Of a stretch of 64,000 bases of DNA, positions 21,131 through 32,630 are shown piece by piece (positions within the stretch are counted from its first letter, which is position 1; each line of letters begins with the position of its first letter). Below the pieces are notes generated by a model. The model was not told the DNA's origin. It was given only the letters and a program-made list of their open reading frames with translations, and ran no database searches. A program made the translations under genes and the position numbers. Origin of the DNA: Ceratodon purpureus (taxonomy: Eukaryota; Streptophyta; Bryopsida; Pseudoditrichales; Ditrichaceae); assembly GCA_014871385.1 (NCBI GenBank), contig CM026424.1, positions 4,677,041-4,741,040 on the forward strand, written 5' to 3'.

Positions 21131-23842
21131 GTACCCTAAACCGTATTACGCATCTTCTGCTATGTTACATTTTAACTGAAGCCACATAATCATTTAATTT
21201 ATTATATTCTTTTCTTTCTTTCACGCTTATTGGTTTTCCCCTTCTTCGTAAATGTTATTAAACATATTCCATTTCTTTCTGGAATTGTTTTTCTCGTCAT
21301 GCTTATTTGATTTGTATTTTAATTAGCTTTCTTTTTTATTTTAAATGGTATACGACTTATTTGTTGTTTTTATTTTGGGAGACGAAACCCACTAAGCCAT
21401 ATCCTAAGTTCGAATCACCGAATGTCCATTCTCACAGGCCTGCCCTTTAATTTAAGTTCGTTCTCTAAGATGAAGTTGGTCAATTATATCCAAGCAGTCT
21501 TGACACCGTATTACGCATCTTGTGCTATGTTACATTTTAACTGAAGTCACATAATCATTTAATTTATTACATTCTTTTCTTTCTTTCATGCTTATTCTTT
21601 TTCCCCTTCTTCGTACATGTTATTAAACTTATTCCATTTCTTTCTGAAATTGTTTTTCCCTTCATGGTCTATAACTTGATTTTTATTTTAATTCCCTTTC
21701 TTTTTTATTTTGAATGGTATACGACTTATTTGTTGTTTTTTTTTTGGGAGACGAAACCCACTAAGCCATATCCTAAGTTCGAATCACGAAATGTCCATTT
21801 TCACAGGCCTGCCCTTTAATTCAAGTTCGTTCTCTAAGATGAAGTTGGTCAATTATATCCAAGCAGTCTTGACATCAAGTAATGTTATTTGCAAGCACAG
21901 TAATTTTTTATATTTTTAACCCATGCAGTCACAGTAACTAATGCAGTCAGAGTAATTATTTATATTTTTAACCCATGCAGTCACACTAATTAATGCAATC
22001 ACAGTAATTTCTGCTTCAAGTACGCAGCACTTATCCGGCTGTCGAGACCGCAGCACTTCAAACTGTTTTGACGAAATTATTAACCACATTATTAACTCCC
22101 AAACCACATTATTAACTCGCAAAGCAAAGCACATTATCCCATAAGCATTGTAAACCCTGGATTTCACTTCGATATAACCAATGCCACGTAGAACACAATG
22201 TAAAAGGACCAGAGTTCGAGCCCCCAGCGGGAGTCCTCGGACCGGGGCCTTATGCCAAGGGCTGCGAGGTTGCTTACAAATCAACATAAAAAGACCAGAG
22301 TTCGAGCCCCTAGTGGGAGTCCTCGGCACCGAGGCATGATGCCAAGGGCTGCGAGGCTTGCTAGAGGGGCACACAATGCAACTTACAAATCAATGCAGCG
22401 AGTATGCCTGAAAGGGCTCTGGTTCGAATCCCATTAACTACAATAAAATCTGCAGTTGCTTCGCAGTCTTTTTCTCTCTCTTTTCGCCTAGACCCTAGAA
22501 ATGTTGTTTTACCTTCTGAATCTATGTATCCAGTGGTCCACATTACCTATTTTCTACTATGTTATGTTTTAACTCAAGTCACCTACTGATTTACTTTATT
22601 ATATTAAGAATACCTTTAAGCAACCATTTTGTTGCTAAAATGGAAGATTAGAGCGAGATTGTTCATAGAGACTGTGGTTCTTATAGGAGCCCCTTTCTAG
22701 AGACTTAACACTTATCAATTCGTAAATTACAAAAGCCGCTTTGTAGAGACTTATCAGTTATCAATTCGTAAATGTAAGAAGTAACTAATTAAAATCTAAA
22801 CTATTCTGTGTTCCTCTTGAACTGAGAAGAACAACGTCATGCACTGACCAGAGTTGGAGTCCCCCAGCATTGGTCCTTGGCACCGAGGCATTATTTGAAG
22901 GGCAGCGAGGTTGCTTCAAAGGGCTCTGGTTCGAATCCCACTAACAACACACACTAAGCAGTTTCATATCCCCCACCAGGGGTCCCTACCAAAAAAACCT
23001 GCAGTTGCTTCGCAGTCTTTTTCTCTCTCTTTTCGCGTAGACTCTAAGAATGTTGTTTTACTTCCTAAATCTATGTATCGACTGCAAGATATTACCTATT
23101 TTCTTCTATGTTACATTCTAACTTAAGGTACATAATCACTTCGATTATTATATTAAGAGTACCCTAAACCGTATTACGCATCTTGTGCTATGTTACATTT
23201 TAACTGAAGTCACATAATCATTTAATTTATTACATTCTTTTCTTTCTTTCATGCTTATTCTCTTTCCCCTTCTTCGTACATGTTATTAAACTTATTCCAT
23301 TTCTTTCTGAAATTGTTTTTCCCTTCATGGTCTATAACTTGATTTTTATTTTAATTCCCTTTCTTTTTTATTTTGAATGGTATACGACTTATTTGTTGTT
23401 TTTTTTTTGGGAGACGAAACCCACTAAGCCATATCCTAAGTTCGAATCACAAAATGTCCATTCTCACAGGCCTGCCCTTTAATTCAAGTTCGTTCTCTAA
23501 GATGAAGTTGGTCAATTATATCCAAGCAGTCTTGACATCAAGTAATCTTATTTGCAAGCACAGTAATTTTTTATATTTTTAACCCATGCAGTCACAGTAA
23601 CTAATGCAGTCAGAGTAATTATTTATATTTTTAACCCATGCAGTCACACTAATTAATGCAATCACAGTAATTTCTGCTTCAAGTACGCAGCACTTATCCG
23701 GCTGTCGAGACCGCAGCACTTCAAACTGTTTTGACGAAATTATTAACCACATTATTAACTCCCAAACCACATTATTAACTCGCAAAGCAAAGCACATTAT
23801 CCCATAAGCATTGTAAACCCTGGATTTCACTTCGATATAACC
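21131..23842. repeat. AT-rich nested direct duplications (675-bp copies)
   Basis: Segments 21505-22179 and 23168-23842 are the same length (675 bp) and nearly identical, differing at a handful of bases. A third, partial copy lies at about 21131-21503. Between them, a second block starting CTGCAGTTGCTTCGCAGTC recurs near 22450, 22998 and 24012. The layout suggests successive tandem duplication of a composite repeat with a period near 1,663 bp. LTR hallmarks (TG...CA ends, primer-binding site, coding core) are not evident. Confidence 0.8.
22180..22440 (+). repeat. SINE-like units with a pol III B-box-like sequence
   Basis: Two units carry TCCTCGGCACCGAGGC and GCCAAGGGCTGCGAGG, the core of the minisatellite. 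They are flanked by GAGTTCGAGCCCC and then GGTTCGAATCCC near 22422. The latter matches the tRNA B-box consensus GGTTCGANNCC exactly. A related unit with the same B box is at about 22850-22945. A SINE or tRNA-related origin is inferred; no complete tRNA cloverleaf was identified. Confidence 0.45.
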
Positions 23843-24526
23843 GAACCTGCAACATTATAATTTCGTCACTTGGGCAGTGGCTTCGGTGTGTTATACTTCC
23901 CGAGAGAAAACAATGGACGTCGTACCTCGCAAAGGGTAATCGCCGGGGCCATTCCCAAACTGACATAAACAAATTCAAATCGGATAAAACAAAAAATCTG
24001 AAAAAAGAAAATCTGCAGTTGCTGAGCAGTCTTTTTATCTCTCTTTCTACCTAGACCTTATAATTATAATAGACTCAACGACTAAATTGAAATCCATTCT
24101 ATTAATGGAGACAATTCCAAGTAGTCTAATAGTGGTCAAGAATTTATCCTTTGTCTCTCTTACATGGCTATACTTTATATTGATATTAGACTTACTTTAT
24201 ATTGATAATAGACTTAGATACTAAGCAAAGGATAAGACTGTATTCATAAAAAATTCCTGAATAATCTGATAGTCTTCATTACCTAAATCTGTATCCATGC
24301 ATGCACGGGAATAGGCACGCACGGTGATAGGTGTTTTTAAGGTCATGCTTTTTGAAAATAAAAATAAAAATAAAACCAACATGCTGCAGTTATAGAGTGT
24401 GAGAAACTTCACCAAAAACATCAAAATATCCGCAAACTTACCGCTCACCGCTCTCCGCTCACCGCTCAAGGCTCGCAGAATAGCATTTCCCGAGAAAGCA
24501 GAGATGGCATTTATGATTTAACGCAC
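23843..24526. other. intergenic repeat-derived DNA
   Basis: AT-rich sequence with another copy of the CTGCAGTTGC...GCAGTC block near 24012, followed by unrecognised DNA. No kinase exons that could continue the gene fragment at 24527-24722 were found here. Confidence 0.35.
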
Positions 24527-24722
24527 CAGAAGCGTGAGATGGATCCTTCGCATCCTTCCACTGCTGCTGCTCAGTGAGCTGCTCTCTGACCAGATACACG
24601 AACGCAAATCCTCCCTCCCCAGGCTGGCGTTGAATCCGAAACCGTCGCTTGTTCACCCACACCTCCGCCCCGCTGCCAACAGCTCCGACTAGGGCATCCA
24701 GCCCTGACCATGTGCACCCCAT
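24527..24722 (-). pseudogene. orphan first exon of an STK16/MPSK1-type protein kinase
   Basis: From the ATG at 24722 the frame encodes 65 codons ending at a good donor (G|GTGCGT). It starts MGCTWSGL, the N-myristoylation and palmitoylation context of plant STK16-like kinases. It continues with VWVNKRRFRI and the ATP-binding glycine loop GEGGFAFVYLV, then KDPSHAS, where the plant family usually continues into the catalytic-lysine exon. No further kinase exon is visible downstream, where the repeat block begins. It is either a truncated gene or a gene with a very long intron leaving the region. Identification of the exon is strong; functional status is doubtful. Confidence 0.6.
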
Positions 24723-25419
24723 TGCCTCCCAACCTATCCCCACGCCACACTCTCCAATTCCCTCCCTCTCAAGCACAAACAAACTCCAATCCCACCCTGC
24801 CACACCACTCCAAATGCATGAGCCTCCCACCTAGAACTCCGAGATGGGCATTCCATTCGCTATGCCCAAATCTCAAAACCCCAACATCCCAAGCTTTGAC
24901 ACCAGCTTCAAACAAATCACCCTAAATCCTAAATCCTGATCCCACACACATCCATACTCTGGATCTGAGACCCATACCTTGCGACACATAAAACTTCAAC
25001 ACATGACCCAAAAGTTCCTAGACCCGTTTCTAACCCTGGCATAAGAACCACCACAGCGAGATCCACCAGATTACCCCAACTTCAGTGCACATCACGCCAT
25101 CCCGGAGTCTGAAACTAGTACCTTCAGAGCTCGCGCATTCGCTCCTGGTTACAACATCGCCTCATCTGGCGCCATACTAGCTTTGCTCCAGCATCGCTCA
25201 TCTCCAGCATCATGAGTGCGATGTTGGAGACCGGACCTAGACGTGGGATTGCGTTTCCGACTCCGGCAATGTCCTCTCCCACCATCTGATCGCTCAAACC
25301 TGGATGGTTTTCACTCTTCTCCGGAACCCAGCCTGTTTGCCGACTGGGGGGCGGCCGCTTCTGTCTCTCAAGCCATAAGGTAAATTCCTCTCTGAATCAA
25401 GCAGCATACATACACATAC
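24723..25419. other. intergenic; probable 5' region of the kinase fragment
   Basis: A GC-richer stretch between the kinase ATG and the last visible exon of the TBC gene. I looked here for the missing C-terminal TBC exon (expected to encode a Leu-Leu-x-Ile-Cys-Cys-like segment) and did not find it. Confidence 0.35.
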
Positions 25420-27681
25420 CAGAATGGGCCATCAGGATTGCTGAGGAGAGTATCCCAAAGACGAAGAGAGTCGGCAAAGTTGAACTCTTGTGTTAGTAGC
25501 AGTGTTATCCACCTGAAGGCGTAAAATTGGGGATTAACCTGTACACATACAGCAGCAACGCATTACGTTAGTTTCCCAGCTCTTCATTCCATACAAACCT
25601 TAGGGAAAAGCATTTGAAGCAAGGCAGGAGGATTCTGACACTTCCACTTGTCTGCCATCAGATTACAAGTGCTAAAACCATAGGCACACCCCTTCAGTCA
25701 GAGGTAATAGGAGAATAAAAACGAAAGGACGGATCATCCGAGCTCATCCATCGTGCTACAACCTGCATATCAGTCGTTCGCTTGTTATTTAACTTGTGCT
25801 TAATTCCTCCCAATCATTTTCACGAAGATACCGTACATTGCTATAATCAATCTTATTTCCGAGCAATATCATTACAGTATAAATGTGCACCATGGGTACC
25901 TTGACGCCAGGAAATGAGAAAAAAGACGAAAGAGAACCCAGGTTTAAGCAGAAGCAACTAGGACCAGACGAGTGGGCACTTCGAGAACCTTACTATATTA
26001 TTTGAAAGAGTACACGCAGAAAAGATGAAATAATCCGTGAGGAAGTACCTTTGAAGTGATTTCTAAGTGCCTCCATAACTCCGCATCATGCCGTCGTAGC
26101 AATTGAGTCACCTGTGATATGGTGGACCGAATCCCCACGGCAGTATTGTCCAGTTGCTGACAGAAATGATCTCTGAAATCGCTCAGAAGTTCCACAAAGC
26201 AGAAAAAAGAGTCTTCTTCTGCATGATTCTGAGCACCACAGAGAAGGCGTCATTAAAGCCCTTTCGACGTACAGAGTTGCCAAATCAGTTGCATGCAAGA
26301 AGGACTTAGCCACAAGCATCTGAGACGATATATTACCTATTCCAATGTAAGCATGGTGGAAGTAAGTATTGAAATACAGAGCGCTTCATTAAATCAGTAC
26401 GAAATATTCTTGTAGTAAAGATATTGTTCTCACCGCATTGGTCTCATCGACATCAGTCTTAAAGACATAGTACAGGGGAGCTAAGGCTTCATTCATCCCT
26501 TGCACATAACGGGTCCCTGGGTTCAATTTCGAAAAAATGAACAGAATTCTCTTGAGTGCTTCCTGTTTGTCATAAGCAGGCGACATAAGAAAAGCAAGCT
26601 CCTAAGTGACAAGTAAGCTCTGGTTATCCAAGGTTACGGAAAGAAACTCTAACCAGCAATCAACACAGACTAAAGACTGATCACAGACTAGAACAATTTA
26701 GTAATTTGTATCCCAGTTGACCAGCGCACTGAGAATGTACAAATCGGATGCCCGACTCTTGACCTCTTTAAAATTGTACTGACGTCCGGAATGAGAAGAA
26801 TATCTCACAATGAAGATCGTGAACACCCAAAGCACGGGTGAAGATCCCACTGGTTTAAGAGTGAGAATCACAGTGAAGTTATCCAAGTCAAATTGGTAGT
26901 TAAAGTGCACAACAATGCTTCAAGGATATGAGAGTACTTGATTTTCGCGTGCGAAATCGTTGTCACCACAAAAGAAGTGCATGTCTAGATGCGTCCGCTT
27001 CACATCACGGTTGATTTGCTCCGCTAACTCAGTATCCTGCAGGTATAACCACGAAGTATTAACAGTCCAAATCAGTGATCGACGCGCGGCTAACCCGAAT
27101 ACCAAAGCTGATTAAAAAAACATTTTTTTAAATACAGAGCCAAAAAAAGGGTTATAGAGTAGAAGACCTGCAAAACCTTCTGCCAGACACTTTTGCTGCC
27201 AAGACTTAAAGGGTGGTCGTCTTGGGAAATGTCGTGCCGCTGAAGAGGCCCTTCCAACGCATCCAGCTCTGCTGCCTTCAAGGCTTCCATCTCCTCCTTC
27301 TTCCTTGTCACCTCCGACTGCATCCACAAAACAGATTCAAATTCTGGTGCTCAAGGAACCGACTCTAACCACACCCTGGCACAGGATGCACAAAAACCCT
27401 ACATAATTGCAAAATTTCCAGGAACCATAGTCCCCATGAAGCGCTCCTTGTGTGGACTGAGAGAATAATTAGTACTTCGCTCTGCTTACAACTGATTATG
27501 GCTGCAAGCACAATGAAGAAAGAACGCTTCTCATTCTATGGTTCCAGCTTCTAAAAGTTGGTAGTCATAACAGTTACAAATTCAAACGCTCATCCTAGGA
27601 GAAGTTAGAACAAAGAAAGAAACTTACAGGATTAATTATCATCTCTTCCCGGAAAACAGCATATTAAAGAATGCGTCGTCG
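25420..27681 (-). pseudogene. TBC1D13-type Rab GTPase-activating protein, likely pseudogene (stop codon, missing last exon)
   Basis: Exons on the minus strand: 27681-27628, 27317-27168, 27036-26938, 26562-26434, 26228-26049, 25538-25420; the phases are mutually consistent. The protein follows plant TBC1D13 homologues: SEVTRKKEE, DDHPLSLG, INRDVKRTHLDMHFF, the TBC core KLNPGTRYVQGMNEALAPLY, FFCFVELLSDFRDHFCQQLD, then FYAFRWITLLLTQEF and LWDTLLSNPDGPF. TBC domains stimulate GTP hydrolysis on Rab proteins in membrane traffic. The first exon (ending FREEMIINP) has TAA at 27664-27666 where the family has a codon before Tyr, and the final exon after PDGPF is absent. The upstream N-terminus was not found. 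It could be a recent pseudogene; a sequence error is possible for the stop codon. Confidence 0.65.
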
Positions 27682-27876
27682 CTGATGTTTGCCCACATTA
27701 GGTCATATGTCGCACCCTCGTACCGACCTACAGAATCCGCCGCTGCACCAAGGCCTATTGAAAATGTCACCGTACTCTCCCAGCTGAGGAGACCGCCAAC
27801 ATACGTTGCCATACGATGAAACTACCCAACAGTTGTTCTATATTTGATAACACTGAAAATCCTGTTGTCAGCTGTT

Positions 27877-29774
27877 ATTTTTGGAGGATGGAGTGCGGCG
27901 TACCAGACTTCACATGCCGGAGCTCTGTAACATCGCGAACTCTGGATTTCTCCGAAATAACTTGCCCATCAGTAGCGCGAAAGAATCCGTGACGGGGCAT
28001 AATGGCACCAATGTCTACAGAGGGTGCAACGATAGCAGCTTCCTCTGCCGTCGAAAAAGAAGACGGATAGAAAGAAGCCTACAACATTCAGTAACAAGAG
28101 AATTACTAACACCTGTCGACTGAGTTAAGCATGAATTAAAGACATTGGCAAATGCCAAAGGGGTATGCATCAGGATGGATACTGTAACCCCCTGTATAAG
28201 AAGCTACGATAGCACGAGGAATAGAAAATCTGACATAAATTACAGAAGAAAATGAGCAATGACTTGATGTAGTAGAATTAACAAGAGCATATGGGTAGCC
28301 TCCCAAACGGAATGGGAGCTGTTCTGAAGAAATCGAAGAACAGAACTGCCAAGCTTGGGGCACTACGGAATTAGTGAGCATGATCCCTGTGAAGTTAGAT
28401 TTCAAATTGTCTGCCCTAAACAGACTCCTCAAGTATAACCCGCACATCATACCTGCTAGCTCGACTTCGAAGTATATGATATTGCTTTAGAACAGCACAA
28501 TCTAAGTCTTATTTCTGAGAAAGCAGAGAAAGGAACAGTGCAACTGACCTCCTCGGAAATAGAACTCCTGGACTGAAATAAAGTTACGGATAAAGAGATC
28601 AATACGAAGACCACCTGCAAGCAGAGCACATCCTCTACGTAATGAGTTTTCATAAACTCTATGTACTACTGGGTAGACAGACGTGGTTGACAAACAAAGA
28701 ATAATGAAAAGCTTTGAAAATTACAGAGTGTTGGGAAAATATTTCGGGCTCAGGAACCGAAGGAAGCGTACTCAAAATGCCGTGGCTCAAGAGAGAGAGC
28801 ATCCGCGATTTCAGACCCGTTCTGTACATCGTCTCTCTTCTTCATGAACTTCTCCTAAACGGAAACCTGAACAGTCACAGAAAACAAGTGAACTGGCGAA
28901 GTGCTTCTCAAATTCTGCAAGCACGCCAGCGGCTGACATAATTATCTTCTGAACTTCAAGTGATAACGCTTTTCACCTACAGGCATTACCAATGAACATA
29001 GCTCAGAGTATGGAAAGCTGAACATCATGATTGTTATTAGCTCACCTTCTCGAGCAGGGGCGATTGTTACGAAGTTCTCATTGACGTTAGTAAACCCAAC
29101 AGCGGTCCAACCTGCAGCATTATGCGCCAAACAGTATTGCTTCCAAACATCTACCATTAAAAGCTCTCGTACTTCGTATCCAAAAGAAGTACCCGGGTTG
29201 TGTACCTTCCAGCGCTCATCTTCTACCCAAAGCCACGAATGCGTGTTCCTCTGAAACAGTCTCTGCCCTTGAGAAGTATATCTAATGGTATATATATAGT
29301 GCGTGCACTCAATAACTTACTGCTTCGATCAAAATGTATCGAGAATGGGCGGCCACTGGAAATGGAGCACTCCAACTCAATTTTTCAGATAACACGTGTG
29401 CCTCACTTCTGTTCGGTGCGAGCTTGAAAACATAAGATTTAACAGCATACTGCTCAATGCATTAACAGAAAAGATGAACAAGAGATGTTCCTTACAGTTC
29501 GGTAAGATTACGATCGTATACTGGAATGCTGCTTCAGTTTGATACCCTAAGCGAATAAGTCATTGCGAACATAGACTTCAGTATGGTCACCGAAGCGAAG
29601 ACCTCACCAGGTCAAGTGCTATACTTCAGAATTACCTAAACCTCTGCTCCTACAAGTCGTGAGCTTCGGGTGAACCACTTCCAAAGGATAGGCAAGTGTT
29701 GGAGCGAATTCAGCACTCCATAGTACTGGTCTCGTATCCCAAGATTCATGCACCCGCGTATTGATGGTCGTCAC
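27877..29774 (-). CDS. unidentified multi-exon gene (3' part)
   Basis: Several minus-strand segments have protein-like open frames with good splice sites: 29774-29636; 29449-29321 (ends AAHSRYILIEA|GTAAGT); 29250-29046 (WLWVEDERWKVHNPG ... WKQYCLAHNAAGWTAVGF, donor G|GTGAGC). Further down are segments around 28845-28750 (VQNGSEIADALSLEPRHFEY), 28625-28560 and 28060-27877 (IGAIMPRHGFFRATDGQV), ending in TAA. The first three join cleanly; later joins are uncertain. An additional open frame reaches 27639, overlapping the TBC exon in another frame. I do not recognise a family. The 5' end is not evident just upstream, where a transposon begins. Exons at 39370 and 38782 may belong to it. Confidence 0.35.
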
Positions 29775-30040
29775 CTGCAAAGGGGAAGTGAGAATTCCAA
29801 CAGTGCCACTGATCCAACGAGCAACAACGGCAATTATGTGTGGCACCAACTATGGCAGCATCTCCTGTGCACGAGAGGGACGTACCTTCCAGGCTACGAT
29901 GCATCTTCAATGTGCATTGTACGCTTGCCGCTCTTCTACGTTGGACAGGATTGCCTCCCGGGTCGCTGCCGCCATCTTGAAGCGTGGATTCTTCTTGCCA
30001 CTCTTGTACTGCAACAACTCCACCTTCGACAGCACCACGA

Positions 30041-30048
30041 GGTGGGAG
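30041..30048. repeat. target-site duplication, left copy
   Basis: GGTGGGAG immediately precedes the CAGGGTTGT terminus and is repeated exactly after the other terminus at 33156-33163. Confidence 0.85.
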
Positions 30049-30289
30049 CAGGGTTGTCTATTCGGACGGACATGGGCAAAATTTCCGGACATAGACGGAC
30101 GGACGGACGGACGGACCGGTCGGTCCCCGGACATAATCGGACATTGGGGGGAGGAGGAAAATTACTAAGTTAGTTTTTTTTTTTTACAACTTACCTATAG
30201 GGGAAACATATTGATGACATGGACAACAAACGATGACGGGGAATTCCACATATGCAAAAGGGTGCGCGAGCGGGTTCAAAGGAGGTGCG

Positions 30290-30567
30290 AGCTTCTGAGA
30301 AGGGGGCCAGAGCTTTTGGGAGGGGGGGCCAGAGCTTCTTGGAAGGGCGCGAGCTTCTTGGGGGGGGGGGGGGCGCGCGCTTCTAGGGGGGGCGCGAGCT
30401 TCTAGGGGGGGGGGCGCGAGCTTCTAAGGGGGGGGGGGGGGGGGGCGCGAGCTTCTAGGGGGGGGGGGGGCGCGAGCTTCTAGCGGGGGGGCGCGAGCTT
30501 CTAGGGGGGGGGGCGCGAGCTTCTAGCGGGGGGGCGCGAGCTTCTAGGGGGGGGGGCGCGAGCTTCT

Positions 30568-30606
<39 letters not shown>

Positions 30607-30800
30607 AGTGCTTCAAGGAGGGGGGGCCAACGCTTCTAGGAGGGATGGGGGGGGCCAGAGCTTCTTGGGGGGGGGGGGGGCGGAGGGGGGGCGGGGGCGC
30701 AAGCTTCTTGGAGGGGGGCGCGAGCTTCTAAGGGGGGCTAGAGCTTCTGGGAGGGGGGGCTAGAGCTTCTTGGAGGGGAGGCCAGAGCTTCCGGGAGGGG
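30290..30800. repeat. G-rich minisatellite (left), unit GGGGGGGCGCGAGCTTCTA
   Basis: Some 20 units of 17-25 bp combine poly-G runs with GCGCGAGCTTCT. One uninterrupted G-run at about 30570-30604 exceeds 30 bases. The C-rich mirror lies at 32410-32930. Such sequence can form G-quadruplexes and is prone to length error in assembly. Confidence 0.9.
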
Positions 30801-31418
30801 GGGCGCGAGGTTATGGGTTTAAGGTGATTCTTGAGAACGGGGCATACAATTAATATATATTTTTTTTTTCCGTTCCATTACAAAAATAGCAATAAAATTT
30901 TATTCTCCACAAGAGTACATAGCTGTCAAAAAAAGATTTATTACGATTTTGCAAACGTGTAAACAAAGCCATATAGGCAATCAAAATGTTACATATGCAA
31001 TTCACTATGGTACTACAATGTGCCTCTAAAACAACTATCGGGAGCTTTGAAGTTGTAAGGGGGACTCATCAAATCATCCACAACTCTTGCAAGTGATAGC
31101 CTCATCGTGGGGTCTTCGTTAAGCAAGCCATTCAACTTCGTTGAGAATGCAATCATTGACATTGTATCCTTGAAGAGGTATAGGCATTGTTCGTCCCTCC
31201 ATATCATCTTTGCCAAATAGCCTACCAAAAATGCATTAGATTGCTCCATCCTGGAACTCTAAATTTTATATTATAATCCCCTCTCTCTTCCAATATTAAT
31301 GTTTCATCTCTTAATGTTTTGTGTATACTTCCCTCTGTAATGATTCATTTATTTATTTCTCTTCCAACCTTGTTCCACTCTATACTATTTTTTATTTTTT
31401 TTCCCCTTTATCTTTCAA
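30600..31418. repeat. left arm of the large inverted repeat
   Basis: Nearly perfectly complementary to about 31813-32630. The shared sequence includes the end of the G-rich array, the 78-codon kinase-like frame and an AT-rich part, ending at CCCTTTATCTTTCAA. A ~394-bp AT-rich spacer (31419-31812) separates the arms and contains further copies of the arm-end sequence. Confidence 0.85.
31013..31249 (-). pseudogene. captured protein-kinase C-lobe fragment (left arm copy)
   Basis: A 78-codon frame contains LLNEDPTMRLSLARVVDDLM. This resembles the end of kinase domains, where a conserved Arg follows a Leu-x-x-Asp-Pro motif (subdomain XI). No N-lobe, catalytic loop or DFG is present, so it is not a kinase. 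It is probably host gene sequence captured by the element. Confidence 0.4.
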
Positions 31419-31812
31419 TATTAATATTTGTTTTTTTTTTAACTCTCCATTTATTTTTAATTGTATATTAGAGCTTTGTTTGTTTCTTCCGTACTAAATT
31501 GATTAATTATTCAAATTTTTATTTCTCTTCCAACCTTCTTCCATCCCATGCTATTGATTTTATATTATCCCTTTCTCTTCTGATTTTAATGTTTGTTTTT
31601 TTTTTTTTTTTTTTTAATCTCTACCATTTATTTTTAATTTTATGTTAGAGCATTGTTTGTTTCTTCCGTACTAAATCAATTAATTATCTAAATATTTTTA
31701 ATTCTATGTTAATTCATTGTTTGTTTCTGGCATACTTCCTTTCATAATTATTTATTTCTCTTCCAACCTTGTTCCACTCTATACTATTTTTTATTTTTTT
31801 TATCTCTTCCCT

Positions 31813-32630
31813 TGAAAGATAAAGGGAAAAAAAAATAAAAAATAGTATAGAGTGGAACAAGGTTGGAAGAGAAATAAATAAATGAATCATTACAGAGGGA
31901 AGTATGCACAAAACATTAAGAGATGAAACATTAATATTGGAAGAGAGAGGGGATTATAATATAAAATTTAGAGTTCCAGGATGGAGCAATCTAATGCATT
32001 TTTGGTAGGCTATTTGGCAAAGATGATATGGAGGGACGAACAATGCCTATACCTCTTCAAGGATACAATGTCAATGATTGCATTCTCAACGAAGTTGAAT
32101 GGCTTGCTTAACGAAGACCCCACGATGAGGCTATCACTTGCAAGAGTTGTGGATGATTTGATGAGTCCCCCTTACAACTTCAAAGCTCCCGATAGTTGTT
32201 TTAGAGGCACATTGTAGTACCATAGTGAATTGCATATGTAACATTTTGATTGCCTATATGGCTTTGTTTACACGTTTGCAAAATCGTAATAAATCTTTTT
32301 TTGACAGCTATGTACTCTTGTGGAGAATAAAATTTTATTGCTATTTTTGTAATGGAACGGAAAAAAAAAATATATATTAATTGTATGCCCCGTTCTCAAG
32401 AATCACCTTAAACCCATAACCTCGCGCCCCCCCTCCCGGAAGCTCTGGCCTCCCCTCCAAGAAGCTCTAGCCCCCCCTCCCAGAAGCTCTAGCCCCCCTT
32501 AGAAGCTCGCGCCCCCCTCCAAGAAGCTTGCGCCCCCGCCCCCCCTCCGCCCCCCCCCCCCCCAAGAAGCTCTGGCCCCCCCCATCCCTCCTAGAAGCGT
32601 TGGCCCCCCCCCCCCCTCAGAAGCTCGCGC
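31813..32630. repeat. right arm of the large inverted repeat
   Basis: Begins TTGAAAGATAAAGGG, the complement of the left arm's inner end. It is followed by the same kinase-like frame on the plus strand and a C-rich array. Arm identity is high enough that the 78-residue translations are the same. Confidence 0.85.
31981..32217 (+). pseudogene. captured protein-kinase C-lobe fragment (right arm copy)
   Basis: The translation is identical to the copy in the left arm. Because of the inverted layout, transcription through the element would give a self-complementary RNA spanning this fragment. Confidence 0.4.

Noticed and set aside
22400-22440. Functional tRNA gene at the GGTTCGAATCCC sequence
   Set aside because: Only the B box is convincing. 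I could not fold acceptor and anticodon arms.
21505-23842. LTR retrotransposon with 675-bp LTRs
   Set aside because: No TG/CA ends, no primer-binding site or polypurine tract, no coding core, and a third partial copy is present.
27639-29774. DUF3598-like assignment for the unidentified gene
   Set aside because: Only a loose resemblance around WKQYC..H..GW. Other expected motifs did not match.
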